A DNA stretch of 14,157 nucleotides from CALNYS01 sp964639935 (GTDB taxonomy: Bacteria; Planctomycetota; Phycisphaerae; Phycisphaerales; UBA1924): positions 1-14,157 of the forward strand of contig CAZXGT010000054.1 in the NCBI GenBank assembly GCA_964639935.1, in the 5' to 3' direction. A model generated the notes under the pieces. It saw only the letters and a list, made by a program, of their open reading frames with translations, ran no database searches and had not been told where the DNA came from. Within the stretch, counting starts at the first letter, position 1. The number at the start of each line of letters is the position of its first letter. Shown here in pieces: positions 1 through 7,533 of the stretch. Position numbers and translations under genes: made by a program.

Positions 1-1353
1 TCACCCCACCTCGCGCCGCTGGAACAACCCGATCGCGATCGCGTTCAGCGCGATCACCATCAGCAGCGAGTAGATCGCCGTCGTCGCCACGTACCTCGGC
101 GGGATGTCGTGCCCCTGCGTCACCGCGTCGACCAGCCAGAAGAACTGCAGATTCGGCACCACGCCCCACAGCCCGAGCATCGCCGGGTTGTACGACGTCG
201 GTCGCAGGAAGATGAAGTCTCCCTCCATCGGCGGCCGCGCGACGCTCATCGAGCCCACGTTGATCACCGTCAGCTCGTTGAGCTTCGGCCCCCCGATCGC
301 ATAGACAGCCACCGCCGGCGCCGCGTCCACGACCTGATTGCCCGCCCGGACGTCGCCCTCAAAGGGGGAGTGGGGGGGCACCGAGAGACGAAGGCCGCTC
401 GGCGCCGGCCCGTAGTAAACGCTCTCGCCCGGCTCGAGCGATTCCTGCGGGCTCAGCTTGAGCGTGAGTGTCCACCGGTCGTTGGCGTCGCGGAAGTCCG
501 CGTCGTCGTCGTTGGCCGGTTCGGCCGCCGCCACCTCCGCCACCGGCTCGTTGATGATCGCGCGACGCCCGAAGAGATGGTTGGAGAGCAGGCCGCCGAG
601 CAGCACGGCCGCGCAAACGACAATCGTCATCACCTGCCCGAGCCGCGTCGACGCCGCGAGCGCCGCCCCCGAGAGCACCGGCAGCACGAGCAGCACCGAC
701 GCCGCCGCCAGCATCACGTCCGGCTTCCAGTCCGTCCCGATCGGCTGCACCGACCACTCGACGTCCAGCAGCATCGTGCCGAACCACGCCAGCACCAGGA
801 GCGGCGCGAGGAGGAAGACCGTCGTGGAGCTGAACACCCACCCGTAGAAAAAGTTCGCCCACGCCCCGACGCCCATCGAGATCAGGACCGCTCCAAGGCC
901 AAAGGAGATCACGACCAGGTCATAGGGCGTCCGCGCCGTCGACATCACGCCGTGGCGCAGCGCGAGCAGGAAGAAGATCGTCAGAATCACGCCCGCCAGC
1001 AGCACCGCCGCCGTCGCGCCGAGGTACTTGCCGAGCACGAACACCGGGCGCCCGATCGGCTTGGCGATCACCGTCAGCGCCGTCTTGTTCTCGATCTCCC
1101 GGCTCACCACCGACGTGCAGATCATCGCTGCGAGCAGCGTCGCGCAGAGAAGGACCGTCGCCAGACCCACGTCCAGCAGCATCTTGTCGTCCTTGGTCAC
1201 CTCCGCCGCGTCGGTCAGGCCCATCGTGTAGCCCGACAGCGCCGTGTTGAGCACCTGCAGCAGCCACCCCGCCGTGATCACGATGAAGTACACCGGCTGG
1301 CGGATCGCCTCGATGAAGGTGTTCCCGGCGATATTCAGAAGCTGTCTGATCAT
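1..1353 (-). CDS. ABC-2 type transporter permease
   Basis: A 450-residue polytopic inner-membrane protein, complete from ATG at 1353 to TGA at 1-3. Hydrophobic stretches lie near residues 18-40, 62-82, 106-131, 145-168, 172-195, 213-234, 238-260 and 424-445. A hydrophilic, probably extracytoplasmic domain occupies about 262-420 and starts with an acidic, Ala-rich linker. The segment SREIENKTALTVIAKPIGR (84-102), followed by FVLGKYLG, is the cytoplasmic coupling region typical of ABC-2 permeases. The C-terminus IGLFQRREVG also fits the family. The N-terminus resembles family starts, although no Shine-Dalgarno sequence precedes the ATG. It is transcribed divergently from the SPFH/ABC operon. 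No ATPase is seen beside it, so its partner is either off-window to the left or the ATPase at 6262. The coupling segment is similar to residues 272-309 of the permease at 7530. The substrate is unknown. Confidence 0.85.
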   Translation of the reverse strand: MIRQLLNIAGNTFIEAIRQPVYFIVITAGWLLQVLNTALSGYTMGLTDAAEVTKDDKMLLDVGLATVLLCATLLAAMICTSVVSREIENKTALTVIAKPIGRPVFVLGKYLGATAAVLLAGVILTIFFLLALRHGVMSTARTPYDLVVISFGLGAVLISMGVGAWANFFYGWVFSSTTVFLLAPLLVLAWFGTMLLDVEWSVQPIGTDWKPDVMLAAASVLLVLPVLSGAALAASTRLGQVMTIVVCAAVLLGGLLSNHLFGRRAIINEPVAEVAAAEPANDDDADFRDANDRWTLTLKLSPQESLEPGESVYYGPAPSGLRLSVPPHSPFEGDVRAGNQVVDAAPAVAVYAIGGPKLNELTVINVGSMSVARPPMEGDFIFLRPTSYNPAMLGLWGVVPNLQFFWLVDAVTQGHDIPPRYVATTAIYSLLMVIALNAIAIGLFQRREVG

Positions 1354-1635
1354 TCGAGACCCGGGTCCGCTCGCGTGAGCCCCGCTGACCCCAACCCCGC
1401 GGACGATGGGGCGGAGGCGACCTTCGGCGTGAGGCCGCGCACTCTCAGATGCCTACGCACCGTTCGGGTTCCGCCCGGTTTCTCCCATGCGAGCCAGAAC
1501 ATACGCCCGCTTCATGCGTACTTCAATCCGAGCGGCGACGCGGTTTCGCGCCGCAGAGCCTACGCTTGCATTCCCCGCCGCGACGCCGCGCAGGGCCGTC
1601 GCGTTCGCGCAATTCCCCGATGACCGCGCGGCGGC

Positions 1636-1665
1636 TGGACAAATCCACCCGCCGCGGCCGACAAT
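1636..1665 (+). promoter_or_regulatory. Possible sigma70-like promoter for the SPFH/ABC operon
   Basis: TGGACA (1636-1641, 5 of 6 match to TTGACA) is followed after 18 nt by GACAAT (1660-1665, 4 of 6 match to TATAAT). Transcription would start near 1672 and give a leader of about 55 nt before the ATG at 1727. The match is modest and the region is GC-rich, so chance is a real alternative. Confidence 0.25.
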
Positions 1666-1716
1666 CCGCTCTTCCCCTCCGCAGAGCCTCCCGCTCCCTC
1701 CCCACGACGCCAACGC

Positions 1717-1720
1717 GAGG
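1717..1720 (+). promoter_or_regulatory. Ribosome binding site deciding the start at 1727
   Basis: GAGG lies 6 nt before the ATG at 1727. It supports this start over the in-frame ATG at 1487, whose added 80 codons are Arg/Pro-rich and lack the C-ending codon bias of the gene. Confidence 0.55.
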
Positions 1721-1726
1721 ACATTC

Positions 1727-3814
1727 ATGCGAGCCGACGCGCTAGCCTACTCCCGTGCCGCCTCCGTCAGCCTCTTCGGCCTCGGCGCGCAGATCGTTCT
1801 CTCTCTCGCGCTGCTCGTGTACGCCATCTTCGGCGCCGATCCCCTCGCCATGACCGCCGCATGGATGACCATCCTCGGCGTGCCTGCCTGGCTTGGCCTG
1901 CTTCTGGTCTTCCATCAGCACAAGCTCGAGCGTCTCGAGGACGCCGAGGCCGAGGCCTACGCCGGTTCCTCGGCCGCCCAGGCCTCGGTCTTTCAGGACG
2001 CCGACGACGAGCTCCGCGTCGCCGCCAAGCGCCTCAGGTGGATGCACACGTATCTGCTCCCCGCGCTGTCCCTGATCATCGCTGCGGCGCTGCTCATCGT
2101 CGGGTGGATCCGCTTCACCGCGGCGCGCAATCTCACCGATCCCGAGGTCTTCTTTGTTCCCGAGCACACGGGGTGGGCCGTCGCCGTTGGGCTCGCCGTC
2201 GCCGTCATCGGCTTCGTCTTCGCCCGCTTCGTCGCCGGCATGGCCCAGTCCAGAGTCTGGACGAACCTCCGCGCCGGGGCCGTTCACTCCGTCGGCGCCT
2301 CCCTCGCGGGCCTCGCTCTCGCCCTCGGGCAGGGCGTCGCCTACCTCGGCGCCGACTCCCTCTACACCATCCTCCTCTACGCGCTCCCGATCCTGATGCT
2401 CGTCATCGGCGGCGAGATCGTCCTCAACTTCGTCCTCAACATCTACCGCCCCCGCCGTGCGGGCGAGACGCCCCGGCCCGCCTTCGAGTCCCGCATCCTC
2501 GGCTTCGTCTCCGCACCCGACCGCATCGCCGAGTCCATCTCCGACGCCATCAACTACCAGTTCGGCTGGGACGTCTCCGCCACCTGGTTCTATCAGCTCC
2601 TCTCTCGGTCCGTCTTCGGGCTCGCGGCGCTTGCCCTGCTCCTGCTCTGGCTTCTCACCGCGCTCGCGGTCGTCGCCCCGGACGAGCGCGGCCTGGTCCT
2701 TCGCTACGGGCAGATCGCCCGCGCCGTCGACTCCGGCCTCCACCTCAAGCGACCCTGGCCCCTCGAAACCCTCGAAACCTACCCGGCTCTCCACGTCTCG
2801 GAGTTCACCGTCGGCGCCGAGTCGCACGCCGGTCACCAGCACAACGACGGCGACGACCCCAACGCGCCCATCCTCTGGACCGAGGCCCACGGCGAGGAGC
2901 AGCTCACCGTCATCCAGCCCTCCGGCGTCGGTTCCTCGGGCGACGGCGAGCTCTCCCTGCTCGTCGTCGAGGCCGTCGTTCAGTACGAAATCAAAGACCT
3001 CGAGGCCTACAAGCGACTCGCGGCGGACGCGCCCGACCGCGACGACCCCGACGCCATGCGCCGGCAGCTCCTCCAGGCAGAGGCCGCCCGCGTCCTGCTC
3101 CGCTACACCGGCTCGCTCCGCGTCGACCAGCTTCTCGGCCGAGGCCGGGAACGCATCAACGCCGAGCTCCTCGCCATGCTCAAGGACGCCTTCGCGAACC
3201 TCGGGCAGATCGACCCCGCCACCGGACAGCCTCGCGGGGCCGGCGTCTCCATCCTCTTCGCTGGCGTCGCGAACGCCCACCCGCCCTCCACCGACGGCGT
3301 CGCCGCGGCCTTCGAGGGCGTCGTCCGCGCCGAGCAGGAGCGCGTCGCGATGATCGAGGTCGCCCTCCGGCAGGCCATCGAGACGCTCGCCTCCGTCGCC
3401 GGCGACCCCGCCCTCGCGCGCCGCATCGACGAGCTCATCCTCGAGCTCGAGAGTCTCCGCGCGGCCGGCGCGCCCAGAGAGCAGATCGCCGCTCAGGAGC
3501 TCGAGATCCAGGGCCTCCTCGAGACCGCGGGGGGCGACGCCGCCGTCCTCATCGCCGCCGCCCGAGCCGACCGCTGGGACCGCCACATGAGCGCCCGAGG
3601 CCGCGCCATCCGCCACAACGGCCGCGTCGACCTCTTCCGCGCCGCGCCCGAGCCCTACATCGCGAGGCGCTACCTCGAGACCATCTCCTCCGCCGTCTCG
3701 AGCGCGCGACTCTTCATCACCGCCTTCGAGCGCGGCGACATCCGGTTCAACTTCGAGGAGCTCGAATCCAATCTCGCCGACCCCTTCACCGTCAACCAAG
3801 CGCGTGAGTTCTAG
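1727..3814 (+). CDS. Polytopic SPFH/HflK-like membrane protein
   Basis: A 695-residue protein and the first gene of the operon. The N-terminal third is a membrane domain with hydrophobic segments near residues 12-36, 44-62, 109-130, 149-171, 190-208 and 212-237. A seventh segment at about 296-316 leads straight into an SPFH (band 7) domain that begins VVAPDERGLVLRYGQ (315-329) and GLHLKRPWPLE (337-347), as HflK does. Later HflK-like blocks are VVQYEIKDLEAY (417-428) and HPPSTDGVAAAFEGVVRAEQ (518-537). Between the strands lies a His/Asp-rich insert (365-377), followed by ILWTEAH (382-388). After the SPFH domain comes a helical, charged region to the C-terminus. E. coli HflK has one membrane segment and about 420 residues, so the polytopic domain is a substantial addition. 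It probably forms a scaffold or cage with the next two SPFH proteins. Assignment to the SPFH superfamily is firm; the function is inferred. Confidence 0.88.
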   Translation: MRADALAYSRAASVSLFGLGAQIVLSLALLVYAIFGADPLAMTAAWMTILGVPAWLGLLLVFHQHKLERLEDAEAEAYAGSSAAQASVFQDADDELRVAAKRLRWMHTYLLPALSLIIAAALLIVGWIRFTAARNLTDPEVFFVPEHTGWAVAVGLAVAVIGFVFARFVAGMAQSRVWTNLRAGAVHSVGASLAGLALALGQGVAYLGADSLYTILLYALPILMLVIGGEIVLNFVLNIYRPRRAGETPRPAFESRILGFVSAPDRIAESISDAINYQFGWDVSATWFYQLLSRSVFGLAALALLLLWLLTALAVVAPDERGLVLRYGQIARAVDSGLHLKRPWPLETLETYPALHVSEFTVGAESHAGHQHNDGDDPNAPILWTEAHGEEQLTVIQPSGVGSSGDGELSLLVVEAVVQYEIKDLEAYKRLAADAPDRDDPDAMRRQLLQAEAARVLLRYTGSLRVDQLLGRGRERINAELLAMLKDAFANLGQIDPATGQPRGAGVSILFAGVANAHPPSTDGVAAAFEGVVRAEQERVAMIEVALRQAIETLASVAGDPALARRIDELILELESLRAAGAPREQIAAQELEIQGLLETAGGDAAVLIAAARADRWDRHMSARGRAIRHNGRVDLFRAAPEPYIARRYLETISSAVSSARLFITAFERGDIRFNFEELESNLADPFTVNQAREF

Positions 3815-3856
3815 ACCCCCGCGAGCCCGCCACGTCACACGGAGCATCACACGATC

Positions 3857-4870
3857 ATGAGCAAGCGTTTCCTCACCATCGCGGTCACACTCCTCGTCGC
3901 GCTCACCTTCATTCTCTTCATGAGCACCTTCACGGTCCGCTTCTCCGAGAGCGCCGTTGTCACCACCTTCTCCCGCGCCGGCGCCGACTCCGTCGTGACC
4001 GACGCCGGGCTCGGCTTCAAGTGGCCCTACCCCATCCAGTCCGTCAAGGTCTACGACACCAGAGCACGTCTCCTCCAGCTCCGATCCGAAACCCAGCAGA
4101 CCGCCGACGACCGCCAGGTCGTCGCCGAGGCCTTCGTTACGTGGGCCGTCGCCGATCCCCTCCTCTTCTACCAGCGTTTCGGCGGCGCCGGCTCCGCCGA
4201 ACGCGAGCACTACCGCGCCGCCGAGCGCACCATCGAGTCCCTCCTGCGCTCGGCCATGAGCGAGCTCGGCCGCTACCGCATGAGCGAGCTCTTCGCCGCT
4301 GAGGGCGAGTCCCGCCTCCCCGAGCTCGAGAGCCGCGTCCTGGCGCGCCTCTCCGGCGCCGCCGGGGGCGCGGGCGATGGCTTCGCCCTCTCCGACTACG
4401 GCGTCGAGGCGCTCACCGTCGGCATCAACCAGATCGTCCTACCCGAGGACACCACCGCCCAGGTCTTCAACCGGATGAAAGCTTCTCGTGAGCGACTCGC
4501 CGCCGAGGCCTCCTCCGCCGGTCGATCCGACGCCGACACCATCCGGTTCCGCGCCGAGGCCGCCGCCGAGCGCATCCGCTCCTTCGCCATGCGACGCGCC
4601 GAGCAGATCCGCGTGCAGGGAGACACCGAGGCCGCTCGCTGGCAGGCCCGCCTCGCCGAGGAGCCCCGCCTCGCCGTCTTCGACGCCCAGCTCGAGTTCC
4701 TCCGCAACCTCTACGCCAAACGCACCACCATCGTGCTCCCCACGACCCAGCCCGGCATGAGCATTCTCAACCCCGCCGCCCTCGAAACGGCCGCGGAAAC
4801 CGGCGTCATCCCGCCCTTCACCCGCGCTGATGACCAGCCCGCCGCGCAGGAAACCGGAGGCGCCTCGTGA
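3857..4870 (+). CDS. hflC: HflC-like SPFH protein
   Basis: A 337-residue protein with one N-terminal membrane anchor (about residues 5-23), then an SPFH domain with HflC hallmarks: FSESAVVTTFSRAG (29-42), GLGFKWPYPIQSVKVYDTR (51-69), and VVAEAFVTWAVADPLLFYQR (88-107). The segment INQIVLPED (190-198) is followed by a long charged helix, RMKASRERLAAEA (206-218) to about 262, which ends in the HflC-type QIRVQGDTEAARW. The length fits HflC. The start follows the previous stop by 42 nt, with GGAG at 3841-3844, a rather long 12-nt spacing. In known systems HflC pairs with HflK around FtsH, with most of the protein on the periplasmic side. No FtsH gene is in the window, so the partners here are probably the two flanking HflK-like proteins. 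The symbol is by family resemblance, not proven orthology. Confidence 0.88.
   Translation: MSKRFLTIAVTLLVALTFILFMSTFTVRFSESAVVTTFSRAGADSVVTDAGLGFKWPYPIQSVKVYDTRARLLQLRSETQQTADDRQVVAEAFVTWAVADPLLFYQRFGGAGSAEREHYRAAERTIESLLRSAMSELGRYRMSELFAAEGESRLPELESRVLARLSGAAGGAGDGFALSDYGVEALTVGINQIVLPEDTTAQVFNRMKASRERLAAEASSAGRSDADTIRFRAEAAAERIRSFAMRRAEQIRVQGDTEAARWQARLAEEPRLAVFDAQLEFLRNLYAKRTTIVLPTTQPGMSILNPAALETAAETGVIPPFTRADDQPAAQETGGAS
4856..4860 (+). promoter_or_regulatory. Ribosome binding site deciding the GTG start at 4867
   Basis: A perfect GGAGG sits 6 nt before the GTG at 4867, inside the end of the preceding hflC-like gene. With the GTGA stop/start overlap, it supports GTG initiation and translational coupling. 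Confidence 0.7.
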
Positions 4871-6258
4871 GCACCAAGGGACCCATCCCCCAGGGCGAGC
4901 CGCTCAACCCCATCAAGCCGGATTCCAACCCGCCCGAGGACGCCGCCTTCGACCGCCACGCCCTCGACCCGGCGCAGAAGTCTCTCGCCGACGCCCTGCG
5001 CATCACCTATCGCATCATCCAGCTTGTGATGGTCGTCCTGTTCGCCCTCTTCATCCTCTCCGGCTTCGAGACCGTCGGCGAGGGCGAGCGCGGCGTCTCG
5101 CTCACCTTCGGGGCCATCAACCAGTCCGATCTCCCGCCCGGGCAGCAGTTCCAGCTGCCCTACCCCGTCGGCGAGCTCATCACCGTCCACACGGGCGCCT
5201 CGGAGCTCTCGATCGATCGCGACTTCTACCCGGGCCGCAACGCCTCCGGACCGCCACGCGTCTCCAATGTCCGGCGACTCAAGCCCGGACGCGACGGTTC
5301 CATGCTCACCGGCGACGGCGCCATCGTCCACGCCCAATGGACGGCGGTCTACCGCGTCGCTGACGAGGGCGTCGCCGACTTCGTCCGCAACGTCCAGCCG
5401 CAGGAGGTCCGCGACCTGGTCCGCGCCGCCGTCAAACGCGGCGCCGTCCGCACCGTCGCCGGGCTCACCGTCGAGGACTTCCTCAAGCAGACCATCGCCG
5501 ACGAATCGTTTGTGGGCGAGGCCGCCATCGAGGCCCGCGTCCGAGAGATCGCCCAGCGCACGCTCGATGACATGCAGACGGGCATCCTGCTCGAACGCGT
5601 CACGCTCGACGAACGCTCCCCACCCGGTTTCGTCAAGGACGTCTTCGACGAGGTCTCCCGGCAGACCGCCGAGGCCGCCAGCGCCCGCGAAGAGGCCGAG
5701 CAGTACGCTCGCGAGCAGCTCAACGCCGTCGCCGGCGGCGCCGCCGAGCGCCTCATCGAGCTCATCGACGACTTCGAGGCCGAGATCGACCGAGGTCGCG
5801 ACGACCAGGCTGAGGAGATCCTCGCGCGGATCGACGCGATCCTCACCGGCGAGCCTGTCGACACCCCCGCGGGTCAGCGCGTCGTCTCCGGCGAGGTCAC
5901 CCGGATCATCTCCGAGGCCGAGCAGTACCGCACCAACGTCATCACCCGCGCTCAGTCCGCCGCCGACCGCTTCGCCGCCAAGCTCGACCTGTATCGCGAC
6001 AACCCCGCCGTGTTCGTCTCGACCGAGTGGGCCAGCGCCTACGCCGACTTCGTCGAGAACGCTCAGGCTCAGGTCTTCGCCATGCCGCGCGACTCCGCCA
6101 TGGAGCTCGTCCTCAACCGCGACCCCGACATCGCCCGCTCCGCCGAGGCCGAGCAGAACGCCGCCGAGGCGACGCAGACCATCGAGCAGCGCGTCCGCGA
6201 CGTCCTCGAGAACCAGCGTCGCCAGCGCGAGCGGCGCGAAGCCGGCAACGACAACTGA
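4867..6258 (+). CDS. hflK: HflK-like SPFH protein
   Basis: A 463-residue protein starting at GTG and overlapping the previous stop by 4 nt, with a strong GGAGG. The N-terminus is Pro-rich and cytoplasmic, as in HflK, followed by one membrane segment (about 49-66). The SPFH domain begins VGEGERGVSLTFGAI (70-84). SMLTGDGAIVHAQWTAVYRV (145-164) corresponds to the HflK MLTGDxNIV block, and SPPGFVKDVFDEVSRQ (251-266) to the HflK DPPEEVxxAFDEV block. HflK normally continues directly into EAEAYRNxVIPRA; here that element (EAEQYRTNVITRA, 350-362) is delayed by about 70 residues. The insert (about 285-349) resembles one in the 695-residue protein at 1727. The C-terminus is a charged Gln/Arg/Glu helix. 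It probably assembles with the other two SPFH proteins. The symbol reflects family resemblance. Confidence 0.87.
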   Translation: MSTKGPIPQGEPLNPIKPDSNPPEDAAFDRHALDPAQKSLADALRITYRIIQLVMVVLFALFILSGFETVGEGERGVSLTFGAINQSDLPPGQQFQLPYPVGELITVHTGASELSIDRDFYPGRNASGPPRVSNVRRLKPGRDGSMLTGDGAIVHAQWTAVYRVADEGVADFVRNVQPQEVRDLVRAAVKRGAVRTVAGLTVEDFLKQTIADESFVGEAAIEARVREIAQRTLDDMQTGILLERVTLDERSPPGFVKDVFDEVSRQTAEAASAREEAEQYAREQLNAVAGGAAERLIELIDDFEAEIDRGRDDQAEEILARIDAILTGEPVDTPAGQRVVSGEVTRIISEAEQYRTNVITRAQSAADRFAAKLDLYRDNPAVFVSTEWASAYADFVENAQAQVFAMPRDSAMELVLNRDPDIARSAEAEQNAAEATQTIEQRVRDVLENQRRQRERREAGNDN

Positions 6259-6261
6259 CCC

Positions 6262-7533
6262 ATGACACGAGCCGCCACCCGCGAATCCGTCTCCCAACGC
6301 CGGCGTCCTGACGCCGACATCGTCATTCTCACCCAGGGCCTCACCAAGACCTTCAAGGACTTCTGGATGCGCGCTCGCGTCCGCGCCGTCGACAACCTCG
6401 ACCTCGAGGTTCGTCGCGGGGAGATCTACGGGCTTCTCGGCCCCAACGGCTCCGGCAAGTCCACCACCATCAAGATCCTCCTCGGTCTGCTCCACAAGAC
6501 CTCGGGCCGCGTCACTGTTCTCGGCAAGAATCCCTCCGACGTCGCCGTCAAGGACCACATCGGCGTGCTCCCCGAGGAGTCCTACCTCTACCCCTTCCTC
6601 AACGCCTACGAGACCCTCGACTTCTACGCCAAGCTCTTCGAGCTCGAGCGCTCCGTCCGCAAACGCCGCATCGCCGAACTCCTCGACATGGTCGGCCTGA
6701 CCGCCACCGCGCACCGTCAGATCAAGGAATACTCCAAGGGCATGCAGCGCCGCATCGGGCTCGCCCAAGCCCTCATCAACGACCCCGAGCTCCTCATCCT
6801 CGACGAGCCCACCACCGGCCTCGACCCCCTCGGCACCCGGCAGGTCAAGGATCTCATCACCGAGCTCGGGCGACGCGGCAAGACCATCCTCCTCTCCTCG
6901 CACCAGCTCACCGACGTCGAGGACGTCGCCGATCGCCTCACCATCCTCTACGGCGGCCGCAAGCAGGCCGAGGGCACGCCGGACGAGCTTCTCACCGCCA
7001 GCTCCCACACCCTCATCGAGACCGACGAGCTTGACGATGAGACCATCGCCGAGCTTGACGACATCCTCCGAGCCCGCGCCGGACGCTCCATCCACCGCGT
7101 CTCAAAGCCGCGCCAGAAGCTCGAAGACCTCTTCGTCGACATCGTCGAGAAGGCCCGCTCCACCAACCTCGCCACCGGAGGCGCCCTCTCCGGCGGGGCC
7201 ACCGCCGCATTCCTCAAGCAGGACCGCGACGCCGAGGACGAGGGCGAGCGCGTCATCGAGCGGCTCGTCGAAGAGCCCGCACCGCCTCAGCCCGCCCCAG
7301 AGCCCACTCCCGCGGCCGCCCGGGCGGAGACCGACCAGCAACCTGCTACGCCCGAGGACGCGCAAGAGGACGCGGTCATCGACGACCTCCTCGCCGCCTA
7401 CGAGGACGCTCCCCGCGGCGCCCAGAACCCCGAACAGCAGACCGAAGCCCCCGAGCCCCCCGAGGGCGCCGACGATTCCGTCATCGAAGGCCTCCTCGGA
7501 GGCGATGACGACAAGCCGGAGCAACGCGGGTGA
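6262..7533 (+). CDS. ABC transporter ATP-binding protein with acidic tail
   Basis: A 423-residue ATPase of the exporter (ABC-2, YtrB/NatA-like) class, starting 3 nt after the previous stop. The Walker A is GPNGSGKST (60-68), the signature YSKGMQRR (157-164), the Walker B LLILDEPTTGLDP (177-189), and the switch His is in SSH (212-214). At the Q-loop the sequence is LPEESYLY (103-110), with Glu where many ABC proteins have Gln; I recall Glu here in related exporter ATPases too. The nucleotide-binding part ends near residue 245 and a short accessory region follows to about 302. The rest, about 120 residues, is a Pro/Ala/Asp/Glu-rich tail, probably disordered, with three repeats of VIxxL type (330-334, 372-376, 407-411). 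It should drive the permease encoded next, with which it overlaps by GTGA. All catalytic motifs look intact. Confidence 0.93.
   Translation: MTRAATRESVSQRRRPDADIVILTQGLTKTFKDFWMRARVRAVDNLDLEVRRGEIYGLLGPNGSGKSTTIKILLGLLHKTSGRVTVLGKNPSDVAVKDHIGVLPEESYLYPFLNAYETLDFYAKLFELERSVRKRRIAELLDMVGLTATAHRQIKEYSKGMQRRIGLAQALINDPELLILDEPTTGLDPLGTRQVKDLITELGRRGKTILLSSHQLTDVEDVADRLTILYGGRKQAEGTPDELLTASSHTLIETDELDDETIAELDDILRARAGRSIHRVSKPRQKLEDLFVDIVEKARSTNLATGGALSGGATAAFLKQDRDAEDEGERVIERLVEEPAPPQPAPEPTPAAARAETDQQPATPEDAQEDAVIDDLLAAYEDAPRGAQNPEQQTEAPEPPEGADDSVIEGLLGGDDDKPEQRG

Larger units (their letters stand above)
1354..1726. other. Divergent intergenic region
   Basis: These 373 bp separate the leftward permease from the rightward SPFH/ABC operon and should carry both promoters. 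The C-ending codon pattern of the plus-strand genes is absent here, so the open frames that cross it are not convincing genes. One weak sigma70-like promoter is listed separately. A small GC hairpin is possible near 1531-1553 (GCGGCG against CGCCGC). The 9-mer ATGCGAGCC occurs at 1487-1495 and again at the operon start at 1727-1735. I see no RNA gene, riboswitch or mobile element. Confidence 0.6.

Noticed and set aside
361..380. G-rich run resembling the palindromic repeats or a quadruplex
   Set aside because: It lies inside the permease coding frame (PPHSPFEGD) and lacks the palindromic core and GGCC tail.
109..1623. Plus-strand open frame of 504 codons opposite the divergent permease
   Set aside because: The translation is Arg/His/Glu low-complexity sequence, and the minus strand encodes an ABC-2 permease with coherent membrane segments.
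1487..1726. Upstream ATG that would lengthen the first SPFH protein by 80 residues
   Set aside because: The extension is Arg/Pro-rich, lacks the gene's C-ending codon bias, and the ATG at 1727 has a GAGG at good spacing and leads into a membrane segment.
1742..4210. Long minus-strand open frame of 822 codons opposite the SPFH genes
   Set aside because: It is a by-product of C-ending codons on the plus strand. Its translation is Gly/Asp/Glu-repetitive with no domain, and the plus strand holds clear SPFH genes. The same applies to minus-strand frames at 4711-7095, 7398-9554 and 9567-11174.
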